Notes: a model not told the origin generated them from the letters alone. A stretch of 34,851 bases of DNA from an uncultured Oscillospiraceae bacterium (GCA_900547455.1 URGV01000020.1:1-34851); one strand, 5' to 3'; positions 22,557 to 31,076 are shown, counted from the stretch's first letter. Numbers and translations: made by a program.

Positions 22557-23666
22557 ATGCAGATCAATGAACTAAAAGTAACTGTCGGTGAAGTTTGTGA
22601 GGGATACTTCAACGACGCAGAAGAAGGCGTTGTCGGTTACGACGAGCGCCTTGATATAAGACCGAAGTATCAGCGCGAGTTCGTTTACAAGGACGCTCAG
22701 CGTGATGAAGTCATTCGCACTGTCATGAAGGGCTTACCTCTCAACGTGATGTACTGGTGCAAGGTGAAGAAAGAGGATGGCTCCGACGGGTTCGAGGTGC
22801 TGGACGGACAGCAGCGCACGATTTCTCTGTGTGAATACGTGGACGGCTCTTTCTCTGTGGATGACAAGTATTTTTATAATTTGCCAGCCGACAAGAAACA
22901 GCAGATTCTTGACTATCCTCTGTTCGTATATGTGTGTGATGGTACGGACAGCGAAAAGCTGGAATGGTTCCGTATTATCAACATTGCAGGCGAAGAATTG
23001 ACCGATCAGGAGCTGCGGAACGCCGTCTATGCCGGTAGCTGGACTTCTGACGCAAAGCGGTATTTCTCCAAGACCGGCTGCGCGGCGGATCAGCTTGCAG
23101 GTGATTATCTGAAAGGTTCCAGTATCCGGCAGGAATATCTGGAAACAGCTATTTTCTGGGCAGCCAGCGCCGAAGGAAAAACCATTGAGGCTTACATGGC
23201 CGAACATCAGAATGACCCCAGTGCGGTGCAGTTGTGGAATTATTTCCGCTCTGTCATTGACTGGGTACAGGCAATCTTTCCGAAGAAGCGCAGAGAAATG
23301 AAAGGGCTGCCGTGGGGGCTTTTCTACAATCAGCATGGCAAGCGAACAGACCTTGACCCGAAGAATCTGGAAGCAGAGATCCAGCGTCTCATGGGTGATG
23401 AAGATGTAACCAAAAAATCCGGCATTTATGAGTATTTGCTGACAGGCGAAGAGAAAAAGCTGTCAATCCGCGCTTTTGACCGGCGGGATGCCTTGGCTGC
23501 TTATGAAAAACAGGGCCACAAATGTGCAATCTGTGGCGAAGAATTCGAGTTTGAGCAGATGCACGCCGATCATATTACCCCGTGGAGCAAAGGTGGCAAG
23601 ACTACTCCAGACAACTGTCAGATGCTTTGCCGGGATTGCAATTTAGTGAAAGGTGCGCAACTGTAA
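22557..23666 (+). CDS. DUF262-HNH restriction endonuclease
   Basis: A 369-aa two-domain protein. Residues about 30-260 are a DUF262 (ParB/Srx-like, GmrS-type) domain with RPKYQREFVY and the nucleotide-binding DGQQRT motif at 83-88, plus FRIINIAGEELTDQELRNAVY. The C-terminus is an HNH nuclease: C323-x2-C326, H336-A-D-H339, and C358-x2-C361 ligands (MHADHITPWSKGG and LCRDCN). DUF262 domains in GmrSD and SspE hydrolyse NTP and control a C-terminal nuclease, which is DUF1524 there; here it is a classic HNH. It probably cleaves unmodified DNA as partner of the methyltransferase upstream. The stop TAA is directly followed by the recombinase ATG. Confidence 0.88.
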   Translation: MQINELKVTVGEVCEGYFNDAEEGVVGYDERLDIRPKYQREFVYKDAQRDEVIRTVMKGLPLNVMYWCKVKKEDGSDGFEVLDGQQRTISLCEYVDGSFSVDDKYFYNLPADKKQQILDYPLFVYVCDGTDSEKLEWFRIINIAGEELTDQELRNAVYAGSWTSDAKRYFSKTGCAADQLAGDYLKGSSIRQEYLETAIFWAASAEGKTIEAYMAEHQNDPSAVQLWNYFRSVIDWVQAIFPKKRREMKGLPWGLFYNQHGKRTDLDPKNLEAEIQRLMGDEDVTKKSGIYEYLLTGEEKKLSIRAFDRRDALAAYEKQGHKCAICGEEFEFEQMHADHITPWSKGGKTTPDNCQMLCRDCNLVKGAQL

Positions 23667-25652
23667 ATGGCACAAAAGAAATTGCGTTGCTATCTTTATA
23701 CTCGGGTATCCACACAGATGCAGGTGGACGGATACAGTCTGGATGCACAGCAAGACCGACTGACAAAGGAGGCAGCTCACCGCAGTATGCAGGTGGTTGC
23801 CACCTTTTCGGACGAGGGAAAATCCGGCAAGAATACCACCGGCAGGCCGCAGTTTCAAGCCATGATGCAACGGATACAGAACGGCAATGAGGATCATGTT
23901 GATTATGTGCTGGTGTTCAAACTGTCCAGGTTTGGCAGGAATGCCGCTGATGTGCTGAACAACTTGCAGATCATGCAGGATTTCGGTGTCAATCTCATCT
24001 GTGTGGAAGATGGGATTGATTCCGCCAGTGCCGCCGGAAAAATCCTCTTTCCTGTTCTTGCCGGTGTCGCTGAGCTGGAGCGTGAAAACATCCAGGCACA
24101 GACGATGGCCGGACGTTGGCAGAAGGCCCGTGAAGGCAAATGGAACGGCGGTCAAGCTCCATATGGCTATCGGATCGAGGATGGTATGCTTATCATTGAA
24201 GAATCCGAAGCCGCCCTCGTTCGGTTAATTTTCGAAAAATATGTTCAGTCTAATATGGGCATAAACGGCGTTGCTAAATGGCTGAATGAAAACGGGTATA
24301 GTAAGCAGGCTCGTCAAAATGGGATATACAGCCGGATTTCAACCACCTTCGTGAGGGGGGTATTGGACAATCCAGTCTATGCCGGAAAAATCGCCTACGG
24401 ACGCCGGAAAAGTGAGAAAATCGAAGGCACACGAAATGAGTACCATACCGTCAAACAGGCTGAATATGAAATATTTGACGGCAAACATGAAGCTATTATC
24501 CCGGACGATCTTTGGCAGGCCGCGCAAGTAAAACGGGGTTTGAACGCCTACAAGCGGGAAAAAAGATACAGCCCGGAACATGCTCATATCCTTTCTGGTC
24601 TCGTCAAATGCCCTGTCTGCGGTGCGCCGATGTATGGTGTAGTGAACCGGAAGAAGAAAAAAGATGGTTCCGGCGAATTCTACACAGATATGTGGTACTA
24701 TATCTGCAAGAATACCAAAACCGTAAGCGGCCAGCGCTGCACATACACAAAGCACATCCGGCAGGACGCGGTGAATGAGCAGGTGCGCCGTGTAGTCCAG
24801 GAAGCGCTGCGGAATATGGATTTCACAGCGGACATTATGAAATCCATCGGAACCGACGCCAATCTGGACGCTTTACAGGCGGAAGCTGATACTCTCACTG
24901 CTGCCAAAAAGAAGGAAGAACGCCAGAAGGCCAAACTGCTATCGAAGATTATGGAGCTTGATGCCGACGATGATCTCTACGACAAAATGTACGATGACCT
25001 GCAAGGGCTGCTGCGTCAGCATATGAAGCGCATCACCGAATTGGACAGCAAGATCAATCAGGTGAGTATCGCTATTCAGAACGCAGGCAGCAAGGCCGCT
25101 ACGGCTGAGGAAGTATATGCCACCATGCGGATTATCGTGGACATGATGGACATTATGCCGGAGCGTGACGAGCAGGAAATCATGCACGCATTGCTTGACA
25201 GCGTACAGATTTATCCTGAACGGCAACCGAACGGCCTCTGGATCAAGAGCGTTCGTTTCAAAGTTCCCCTTGAATTTGACGGTGTTTCGTCGCAAGACGT
25301 GATTATCGACAATGACGACAATTCCCTACCTAACGCAAGTAATGATGAGACGGTAGTACTTTTGTCCAAACTCAATACCAAGCAACATATCGAGGTGGAG
25401 TTGAATTTGGACGAGCTGGATTTGACCGCTGCGGAAAGCAAAGCTACCTATGAAGAGATTAAGGAGTATGTGCTGGAACATACAGGTTTGAAAGTCAGCC
25501 ACCTCTATATCGCCCAAGTCAAACAGAAATACGGAATTATCGAGCGGGAGAACTACAATAAACCGAAGTCTGAGAATTCTAAGCAGCCGAAATGCCCACC
25601 CGAAAAGGAAGCGGCGATTACAGAGGCGTTAAAGTATTTTGGGATGATATAA
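23667..25652 (+). CDS. Large serine recombinase ending in the former RlmD tail
   Basis: A 661-aa site-specific recombinase that integrates and excises the element. The resolvase domain holds Ser15 in LYTRVSTQMQVDGYSLDAQQ, then VFKLSRFGRNAADV, and ELERENIQAQTMAGRWQKA. The recombinase domain includes GGQAPYGYRIEDG and RGVLDNPVYAGKIAYGRR. A zinc ribbon has C315-x2-C318 and two later cysteines, and a coiled coil follows (about 400-470). The native enzyme end is near residue 560. From E561 (base 25347) it runs into a 101-residue tail with GLKVSHLYIAQVKQK and CPPEKEAAITEALKYFGMI, homologous to the tail now on RlmD. That segment is the host rlmD 3' end. The recombinase shares an operon with the R-M genes. 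Confidence 0.93.
   Translation: MAQKKLRCYLYTRVSTQMQVDGYSLDAQQDRLTKEAAHRSMQVVATFSDEGKSGKNTTGRPQFQAMMQRIQNGNEDHVDYVLVFKLSRFGRNAADVLNNLQIMQDFGVNLICVEDGIDSASAAGKILFPVLAGVAELERENIQAQTMAGRWQKAREGKWNGGQAPYGYRIEDGMLIIEESEAALVRLIFEKYVQSNMGINGVAKWLNENGYSKQARQNGIYSRISTTFVRGVLDNPVYAGKIAYGRRKSEKIEGTRNEYHTVKQAEYEIFDGKHEAIIPDDLWQAAQVKRGLNAYKREKRYSPEHAHILSGLVKCPVCGAPMYGVVNRKKKKDGSGEFYTDMWYYICKNTKTVSGQRCTYTKHIRQDAVNEQVRRVVQEALRNMDFTADIMKSIGTDANLDALQAEADTLTAAKKKEERQKAKLLSKIMELDADDDLYDKMYDDLQGLLRQHMKRITELDSKINQVSIAIQNAGSKAATAEEVYATMRIIVDMMDIMPERDEQEIMHALLDSVQIYPERQPNGLWIKSVRFKVPLEFDGVSSQDVIIDNDDNSLPNASNDETVVLLSKLNTKQHIEVELNLDELDLTAAESKATYEEIKEYVLEHTGLKVSHLYIAQVKQKYGIIERENYNKPKSENSKQPKCPPEKEAAITEALKYFGMI
25347..25354 (+). 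other. Right attachment core (attR)
   Basis: GAGACGGT, in frame in the recombinase gene (E561-T-V) and identical to the core at 16212. Sequence to its right, VVLLSKLNTKQHIEVELNL, continues the rlmD-type C-terminus. Confidence 0.75.
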
Positions 25653-25681
25653 GCCTTGTTGCAGCAAAGGAGGCTGCGAGA

Positions 25682-25930
25682 ATGGACAAAATGATTTCCT
25701 GTGAATTCAATATTGACAACGCTTGTGTGGAGCTGCGTTTTGCGGATGGGACGATGATTTCCATTGATACCATTGCTGTGGAGAACGAGGTGGCCGACAA
25801 TATGTACGAACGGTCTGAGTTGGACTATCTGCTCTACAACGCACCGCTTGAATATGCTGACCTGATACTGAACGGCGATCCTGCGAAGTATCTGAAAACT
25901 GTAACCGTATATAAGCCTTTTGAGAACTGA
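25682..25930 (+). CDS. DUF6061 family protein
   Basis: An 82-aa protein: SCEFNIDNACVELRFADG, then MISIDTIAVENEVADN, MYERSELDYLLYNAPLEYAD and a short tail. I recognise it as the DUF6061 family, small acidic proteins common on gut Firmicutes elements and of unknown function. The start has AAAGGAGGCTGCGAGA before it. It lies 29 bp after the recombinase stop, that is, just downstream of the former rlmD end, so it may have been co-transcribed with rlmD before insertion. A terminator follows. Confidence 0.75.
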   Translation: MDKMISCEFNIDNACVELRFADGTMISIDTIAVENEVADNMYERSELDYLLYNAPLEYADLILNGDPAKYLKTVTVYKPFEN

Positions 25931-25937
25931 TCGCACT

Positions 25938-25976
25938 GCCGCCCGTGGGAAAATCCTGCGGGCGGCCTCCTTTTTG
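25938..25976 (+). terminator. Terminator after the DUF6061 gene
   Basis: GCCGCCCG (25938-25945) pairs with CGGGCGGC (25959-25966), followed by CTCCTTTTTG. Confidence 0.85.
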
Positions 25977-25980
25977 AATT

Positions 25981-26000
25981 ATTCGCAAGAAGTTGCGAAT
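25981..26000. promoter_or_regulatory. Palindrome upstream of the HTH gene, possible operator
   Basis: ATTCGCAA-GAAG-TTGCGAAT is a perfect 8-bp inverted repeat 26 bp before the -35 of the next promoter. It could bind the HTH regulator or an activator; it is too far upstream for simple steric repression. Confidence 0.4.
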
Positions 26001-26026
26001 TTTAGATAAGATATAAGCATATTTCA

Positions 26027-26055
26027 TTGACTATATGGCCAGGTGGATGTATAAT
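26027..26055 (+). promoter_or_regulatory. Promoter of the zinc-ribbon/SPFH cassette
   Basis: TTGACT (26027-26032), a 17-bp spacer and TATAAT (26050-26055), 42 bp before the HTH gene. Confidence 0.8.
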
Positions 26056-26097
26056 CATTCCATAGAGTTACAGCAGTGGATCGAGAAAGAGTGAATT

Positions 26098-26325
26098 ATG
26101 AAAATTAGTTATAAAAAGCTGTGGATACAGCTGATAGAAAAGGAAATCTCTCCGGCCACGCTTCGGAAAGATCTAAATATTGCCACGGGAACCATGACCA
26201 AATTGCGAAAAAATGAAGAAGTGGCGCTTTCCGTATTGTTGCGTATCTGCGAGTATCTAGACTGTAATATCGGAGATATTTGTGATGCGGTGCGTACGGA
26301 AGGTAACGATACCTTTGGCCAATAA
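26098..26325 (+). CDS. HTH regulator (Xre/Cro family, YozG-type)
   Basis: A 75-aa DNA-binding protein. It has a Cro/C1-type fold: LWIQLIEKEISPATLRKDLN, TGTMTKLRKNEEVALSVLLR, then ICEYLDCNIGDICDAV, the common end of the small 'helix-turn-helix, winged' HTH_26 proteins. It is the first gene of the cassette, 23 bp before the zinc-ribbon gene, and probably regulates it. The ATG lacks a strong ribosome site (GAGTGAATT), which may keep its level low. Confidence 0.85.
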   Translation: MKISYKKLWIQLIEKEISPATLRKDLNIATGTMTKLRKNEEVALSVLLRICEYLDCNIGDICDAVRTEGNDTFGQ

Positions 26326-26348
26326 TCACATTTGGAGGGGACAAGAAA

Positions 26349-28091
26349 ATGGCTGCTTTTACATCGGGAAATGGGGCATCCAAACAGCATCCAAACGACA
26401 AAAAAGTGATGTTTTGCCCTTATTGCGGAACCAAACTGGATGATGGCGCACGATTTTGCAAAAACTGCGGAGAGGCTGTCTCTGACACTGCGGAACAGAC
26501 TCCAAAGGTCCAACAGACCGAATCTCCTGATGGAAATCCTTCAGAACGAAAGACGGTTTACGAGGGCTATATACATAAATGTCCTAACTGTGGTGAAGTG
26601 CTGGATTCCTTTGCGGTAAACTGTCCCACTTGCGGGTATGAATTTAGAGGAGTTAAAGGTGCCATATCCGTAAGAGAGTTTGCAAAAAAATTGGAGGAGA
26701 TTGAGAGCAAAAGGCCGACCAGCAGATTCGGATTTAAGAAGGTGCTTGAAAATCAAAATACCGTCGACGAGACGGATATGAAAAAAATTTCTTTGATTAG
26801 AAGTTTTGTCATTCCAAATACCAAAGAAGATATGCTCGAATTTTTGATTTTGGCATCTTCTAATATCAATTTGCAGAGATATAATGACTTCGATACAATC
26901 TCAGAATCGGAAAAAGCCGTTTCTGATGCATGGCAAGCAAAATTTGAACAGGCATACGAAAAAGCAAAACTGAGCTTTGGCGATACACCGGAATTTGAGA
27001 AAATCCATGCAATATACAAGAAAAAGACCGGAGAGGTCGAAAAAAGCAAGAAGAAACGAGTATATTTTTGGATAGGATTTGTGGGATTCTTCATTATCTT
27101 TATTGTGGGAGGCTTTGGTATCCTTTTTGGTATGGCTGGTTCCGAGAGCAGGGAGATTGCTGCCGAGAATGAGAGACTTGAGGCTATTGTCCAAGAGGTT
27201 TATGATGCTCTGGAGAACGAAAACTTTGTTCTTGCCCGTGCAAAAGCCGCTACATTAGTATTTTCAGGGCCTGACAACGATGAGGCGGAAATTGCCGCTG
27301 AAAAATGGAATACGACAAGGAATGATCTATACAAAACTATTGAAGCGGCAGAAAACAACGCACCAGGGATCAGTTCGAATACAAGCGAGCCAGTCAATGA
27401 TGATAACGATTCATCGAAGCCCGTAAACGAGAACGAACCTGTAAATGACTCAGGCAACAGTGGCAATAAAGAATATGGCGTAATCAGTAGTGCAGATGAC
27501 TCGGTAGAAGTAACAATTCAAGGAAATGATTATCTCGATGTCAAGGAGTTTGGATGGTTCATTAGTGGTGACTATTTGGAAAGTATAATTACGATTACAA
27601 ATAAAGACTCTGAAAATGCCATCGAATTTCCCACATACAGAATTACTGCTTACGATGAGAGTGATAAGGTACTTGGTACAGCAGAACAGGTATTAAGTGT
27701 TATTTACCCGAAGCAGGACTTCTCTTCTTACTCATTATGCTTTGAGCTGACCGAGAAACCCTCAAGAATCGCAGTTTCTGTTTTTACACCAGACGATTAC
27801 AATATTGTATCGCCAACTATGTTGGAGCATTCTGGACACAAGCAGATGGTTGGCAAAAATATTTCTATTAGTGGTGAGTCAGTTACTGGAGAAATTTATA
27901 ATCCTAATGACTATGATGTGGATTCTGCCTTGGTAACAATTATTTTTAGAAACGATAAAGATGAAATCATTTTGGGTGCACTAACATTTGTTGACCAGAT
28001 ACCTGCCGGAGGAAGCGTTCCCTTTGATGTGGCGGTTTATGGACATGGTAGCCTGCCACAACGGTGTGATGTTTTAGCATATCTCTGGTGA
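26349..28091 (+). CDS. Double zinc-ribbon membrane protein
   Basis: A 580-aa protein with two zinc ribbons at the N-terminus: FCPYCGTKL with FCKNCGEAV, then KCPNCGEVL with NCPTCGYEFRG. A soluble helical region follows (about 100-235), a single membrane helix at about 238-262 (YFWIGFVGFFIIFIVGGFG), a short coiled stretch, an Asn/Ser/Asp-rich linker with repeated EPVND-like units (about 340-375), and a beta-rich C-terminal domain that resembles FxLYD-type extracellular modules. Topology is probably zinc ribbons inside, beta domain outside. GGAGGGGACAAGAAA precedes the ATG. It is followed 34 bp later by the SPFH gene. Function is unknown. Confidence 0.75.
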   Translation: MAAFTSGNGASKQHPNDKKVMFCPYCGTKLDDGARFCKNCGEAVSDTAEQTPKVQQTESPDGNPSERKTVYEGYIHKCPNCGEVLDSFAVNCPTCGYEFRGVKGAISVREFAKKLEEIESKRPTSRFGFKKVLENQNTVDETDMKKISLIRSFVIPNTKEDMLEFLILASSNINLQRYNDFDTISESEKAVSDAWQAKFEQAYEKAKLSFGDTPEFEKIHAIYKKKTGEVEKSKKKRVYFWIGFVGFFIIFIVGGFGILFGMAGSESREIAAENERLEAIVQEVYDALENENFVLARAKAATLVFSGPDNDEAEIAAEKWNTTRNDLYKTIEAAENNAPGISSNTSEPVNDDNDSSKPVNENEPVNDSGNSGNKEYGVISSADDSVEVTIQGNDYLDVKEFGWFISGDYLESIITITNKDSENAIEFPTYRITAYDESDKVLGTAEQVLSVIYPKQDFSSYSLCFELTEKPSRIAVSVFTPDDYNIVSPTMLEHSGHKQMVGKNISISGESVTGEIYNPNDYDVDSALVTIIFRNDKDEIILGALTFVDQIPAGGSVPFDVAVYGHGSLPQRCDVLAYLW

Positions 28092-28125
28092 CTTTTGGTT
28101 GGCAAACAAGAAATGGAGGATAGCA

Positions 28126-29445
28126 ATGAGGCTTTTCAATAAAACAGAAAAAACAGGTGGCTTTATGGACGAGATACGCTGCGACGAGCCGTCCTATCTT
28201 ATCTGGAAATGGCATCCGGCGGGAGCGCAGCCTGGGAATAACAATCGAGAAAACGCCATTCGCTGGGGTTCTTCGCTCCGTGTGAAGGATGGCGAAGTTG
28301 CAGTCTTTGTATATAACCAGAAGAACGGTGTGATGCAGGACTACATAGAGGGACCCTACGACGAAATTATCAAAACAGAAAACCTGCCGGTTTTAGCAAG
28401 TATTATCGGCTTGGCCTATGACGGCGGCACACCGTTCCAAGCAGAGGTATATTTCATCAATCTTGCCCGAATCATTCAGGTTAAATTTGGTGTCCCGTTC
28501 TTTGACATCTATGATCCCCGGTTTGCGGACTTCGGAGTGCCTGTGGCGGTTAGAGGCACGGTTAGCTTCCGTATTGCTGATTATAGGGAGTTTATCAAGC
28601 TCCATAGGCTGAATAGCTTCCGCCTTGACGATTTTCAGAAGCAAATCCGGGATGCAGTCAGCCGTTATGTGAAAGATACTGTGGCCAACGCTCCGGCAGC
28701 CAATAATATTCCTGTCATTCAAATTGAAACCAAAACAGCGCAAATCAATGATGTCGTAGAGTATGACATTAGCGAACGGCTCAAAGAAGGTTTTGGTGTC
28801 CTTGTTTCCGGTGTTGACATTGGAGCTATTGAGATTGACAAGAGCAGCGAGGGCTATCGTCAACTCATGGCTGTTACAAAAGACATTACCGCAACCAGGA
28901 TTGAAGCGGAAACGCAGGACTATGTGGAGCGGCTTCGCATCCAGCGGGAAGAAGGCCAGTATGCCATGCACAAGCAGACTCAGACGGCAAATATCGGTGC
29001 CTTCCAGGTGGAGAAGCAGGCCGAGGTGGGCATTGCAGGTGCGCAGGCTCTTGGTCAGATGGGAGCAAATGGTGCCGGTGACGTGAATCTGAGCGGCGGT
29101 GGAGAGGGGTTCAACATGGCTGCTATGATGGCCAGTATGGCTGTCGGCGGCGCTGTCGGTCAGAATATCGCCGGAGCCATGAACAATATGATGGGCGGAA
29201 TCAATCAGCAGACAGCCCCCGGTGCCGTACCCCCTCCCATCCCTACCGCAGCATATCATGTAGCGGTCAATGGACAGGCTACAGGGCCGTTCGCACTGTC
29301 CACTCTTGCACAGATGACCGCAAACGGGCAGCTGACCGGGGATAGTTTGGTATGGAAAAATGGTATGGCACAGTGGGAAAAAGCAATAGCGGTAGATGAG
29401 CTGAAAGGTTTATTTAGCAAGATGCCACCGATTCCTGAAGAATGA
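28126..29445 (+). CDS. SPFH (band 7) protein with C-terminal GYF_2 domain
   Basis: A 439-aa protein of the YdjI-like subgroup of SPFH/stomatin-type proteins ('virion core protein' in some databases). Residues about 25-300 are the SPFH domain: SSLRVKDGEVAVFVYNQKNG, IEGPYDEIIKTENLPVL, GVPFFDIYDPRFADFGVPV, then an amphipathic helix. A Gly/Ala/Met-rich low-complexity segment (about 305-365) leads to a GYF_2 domain (about 375-425) with YHVAVNGQATGPFALSTLAQ and LVWKNGMAQWEKA. SPFH proteins form ring or cage oligomers on membranes; B. subtilis YdjI sits in a membrane-stress operon with a PspA homologue. The ATG has GGAGGATAGCA. The next gene's overlapping reading frame suggests coupling. Confidence 0.85.
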   Translation: MRLFNKTEKTGGFMDEIRCDEPSYLIWKWHPAGAQPGNNNRENAIRWGSSLRVKDGEVAVFVYNQKNGVMQDYIEGPYDEIIKTENLPVLASIIGLAYDGGTPFQAEVYFINLARIIQVKFGVPFFDIYDPRFADFGVPVAVRGTVSFRIADYREFIKLHRLNSFRLDDFQKQIRDAVSRYVKDTVANAPAANNIPVIQIETKTAQINDVVEYDISERLKEGFGVLVSGVDIGAIEIDKSSEGYRQLMAVTKDITATRIEAETQDYVERLRIQREEGQYAMHKQTQTANIGAFQVEKQAEVGIAGAQALGQMGANGAGDVNLSGGGEGFNMAAMMASMAVGGAVGQNIAGAMNNMMGGINQQTAPGAVPPPIPTAAYHVAVNGQATGPFALSTLAQMTANGQLTGDSLVWKNGMAQWEKAIAVDELKGLFSKMPPIPEE

Positions 29446-29459
29446 AGGAGAGCAAAGAC

Positions 29460-31076
29460 ATGATTAAATGTTCAAAGTGCGGAGCAGAGTTGTCCGATGA
29501 CACAAAATTTTGCTCATACTGCGGTAACAAGATCGAAGCGACAACGCCCCCACCTATCAAAGAGAATGAGGGAGATATAGTCCCCGATGTTCCACAGCAA
29601 GAACCTGTCAACGAAACCGCGCAAAAATCAGATGCCTCAAAATCTTTGGCGGACAAAATTAAGAGTAAAGCATCTGAAAAATGGCACAAGTTGAGTACAT
29701 ACGGCAAAATTACTACGGTTGCAATTATTGCGTTTACCTTGTTATGCCTCATTGCCATCTTGTTTGGAAAGACTGCCGCCGCCGTTATTGCAATTTTGCA
29801 AATTGTTTTAACTGTGGTTGCAGTGCTTATGAAGAAGCAGGTCATCAAGGTGCCTCAGAGCTGGCTCCATATCGTTGCTCTTGTCCTTGCAGTGGTTCTA
29901 TTAGCGCCGTATATGACCTTGTTTGGTACGGATTATGGTGACGCCGAGAAATTTGCGTGGTCCGATATTTTGCTTGCAGATGTTATTCCTGAGCCGAAAT
30001 CTCATTTGGGAGAAATTTTAGCAAACTCTGACGAGTACCTGTCTTTGTATGTGTATAAAACCAGCGCAGAAGACTACAGCAAGTATGTTAATGCTTGCGA
30101 GGAAAAGGGCTTTACGGTTGAAGCGGAGCAGTCAGATCTGTCTTATTACGCCTATAATGCTGATGGGTATAAATTGTCACTGTATTATGATGAAAATGAC
30201 AGCAAAATGAGTATCAGCGTAGATGCTGCCAAGGAATATGGAGCACTCGTGTGGCCCGACAGTGAAATTGCGAGTATGCTTCCTGTCCCCAAATCGACAA
30301 CGGGAGAAATTACTCAGGATGACGAAAAAGGTTTTGCAGCCTATGTAAGCGACACTCCGATTGAAGAATATAACGCTTATGTGGCGGCGTGTGCCGATAA
30401 GGGATTTACTGTGGAAGCCTCTGAATCAGAAAAATCGTATTCGGCAAAAAATAATGACGGGTACCAGCTTTCCGTTTCGTATCAGGGAAATGGCGTTATG
30501 TCCATTTCTGTAGATGAACCAGAGTATGCAGTGTCTTTGGAAATCGAATGTGTGGAAAATCTCCTGTTCAGCAAATATGATGTTGATGTTTACGTTGATG
30601 ATTCCATGCAAGGGACTATCAGCCACGGGACTACCGAAACCTATAACCTGAATCTGACCAAGGGTGTTTACGAGATTAAATTTGTGAGTGCAGAAGATGA
30701 TGAGGTAACAGGTGGGGTTTCTATAGACATTTATCAGGACGAATCCCTCAAATACAAGATTTCCTGTACCAGCTCACAGATCAATGTGGAAACTATTCAA
30801 GGCACCGTTTCAGCGCATGGTGAAGATGAGGCTGCTATGCCCCGGTCTGCCTCCTCGTACAAATTTGAAAACTATACGGATGTGCAAACAGAACTTTCAG
30901 AAGCTGGGTTTACCAATATTTCTTTTGAAATTCTATATGATATTGTGATTGGGTGGACCGAAGAAGGCGAAGTAGATAGCGTATCTGTTGGTGGCAACAC
31001 CGAGTTTGAGCAGGGAGACATATTCAAAAAAGATGTAGCCATCGTGATTACATATCATATGATTAACTCCTATTAG
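29460..31076 (+). CDS. Zinc-ribbon membrane protein with duplicated DUF6591-like domain and PASTA-like C-terminus
   Basis: A 538-aa protein. One zinc ribbon (KCSKCGAEL, FCSYCGNKI) starts it; three predicted membrane helices follow (about 85-105, 110-125, 135-155). The large remaining part is probably extracellular. It contains a tandem duplication, about 165-260 and 265-355: each copy has a PKS-x-GEI segment, an EY-x-x-YV-x-AC-x-x-KGFTVEA block and a DGY-x-LS-x-x-Y strand, as in DUF6591. A beta domain follows and a PASTA-like end (NYTDVQTELSEAGFTNISFE). PASTA domains often bind cell-wall fragments. The ATG at 29460 follows AAGGAG; an ATG at 29442 overlapping the SPFH stop is an alternative. 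Confidence 0.75.
   Translation: MIKCSKCGAELSDDTKFCSYCGNKIEATTPPPIKENEGDIVPDVPQQEPVNETAQKSDASKSLADKIKSKASEKWHKLSTYGKITTVAIIAFTLLCLIAILFGKTAAAVIAILQIVLTVVAVLMKKQVIKVPQSWLHIVALVLAVVLLAPYMTLFGTDYGDAEKFAWSDILLADVIPEPKSHLGEILANSDEYLSLYVYKTSAEDYSKYVNACEEKGFTVEAEQSDLSYYAYNADGYKLSLYYDENDSKMSISVDAAKEYGALVWPDSEIASMLPVPKSTTGEITQDDEKGFAAYVSDTPIEEYNAYVAACADKGFTVEASESEKSYSAKNNDGYQLSVSYQGNGVMSISVDEPEYAVSLEIECVENLLFSKYDVDVYVDDSMQGTISHGTTETYNLNLTKGVYEIKFVSAEDDEVTGGVSIDIYQDESLKYKISCTSSQINVETIQGTVSAHGEDEAAMPRSASSYKFENYTDVQTELSEAGFTNISFEILYDIVIGWTEEGEVDSVSVGGNTEFEQGDIFKKDVAIVITYHMINSY

Larger units (their letters stand above)
16212..25354 (+). mobile_element. Integrative mobilizable element inserted in rlmD
   Basis: About 9.1 kb flanked by the 8-bp direct repeat GAGACGGT (16212-16219 and 25347-25354). 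It contains the modules expected of an integrative mobilizable element: putative origin and Rep, relaxase, restriction-modification cargo and a large serine recombinase at the right end. No conjugation (type IV secretion) genes are present, so transfer would need a helper. The element interior has a more even base composition than the GC-rich flanking genes. Integration in the 3' end of the rum gene is a known hotspot for Gram-positive elements. Confidence 0.85.

Noticed and set aside
25355..25652. Recombinase C-terminus as an intrinsic domain of the enzyme
   Set aside because: The equal 101-residue tails, shared 8-bp core and in-frame match to the RlmD end fit displaced rlmD sequence better than a native recombinase domain.
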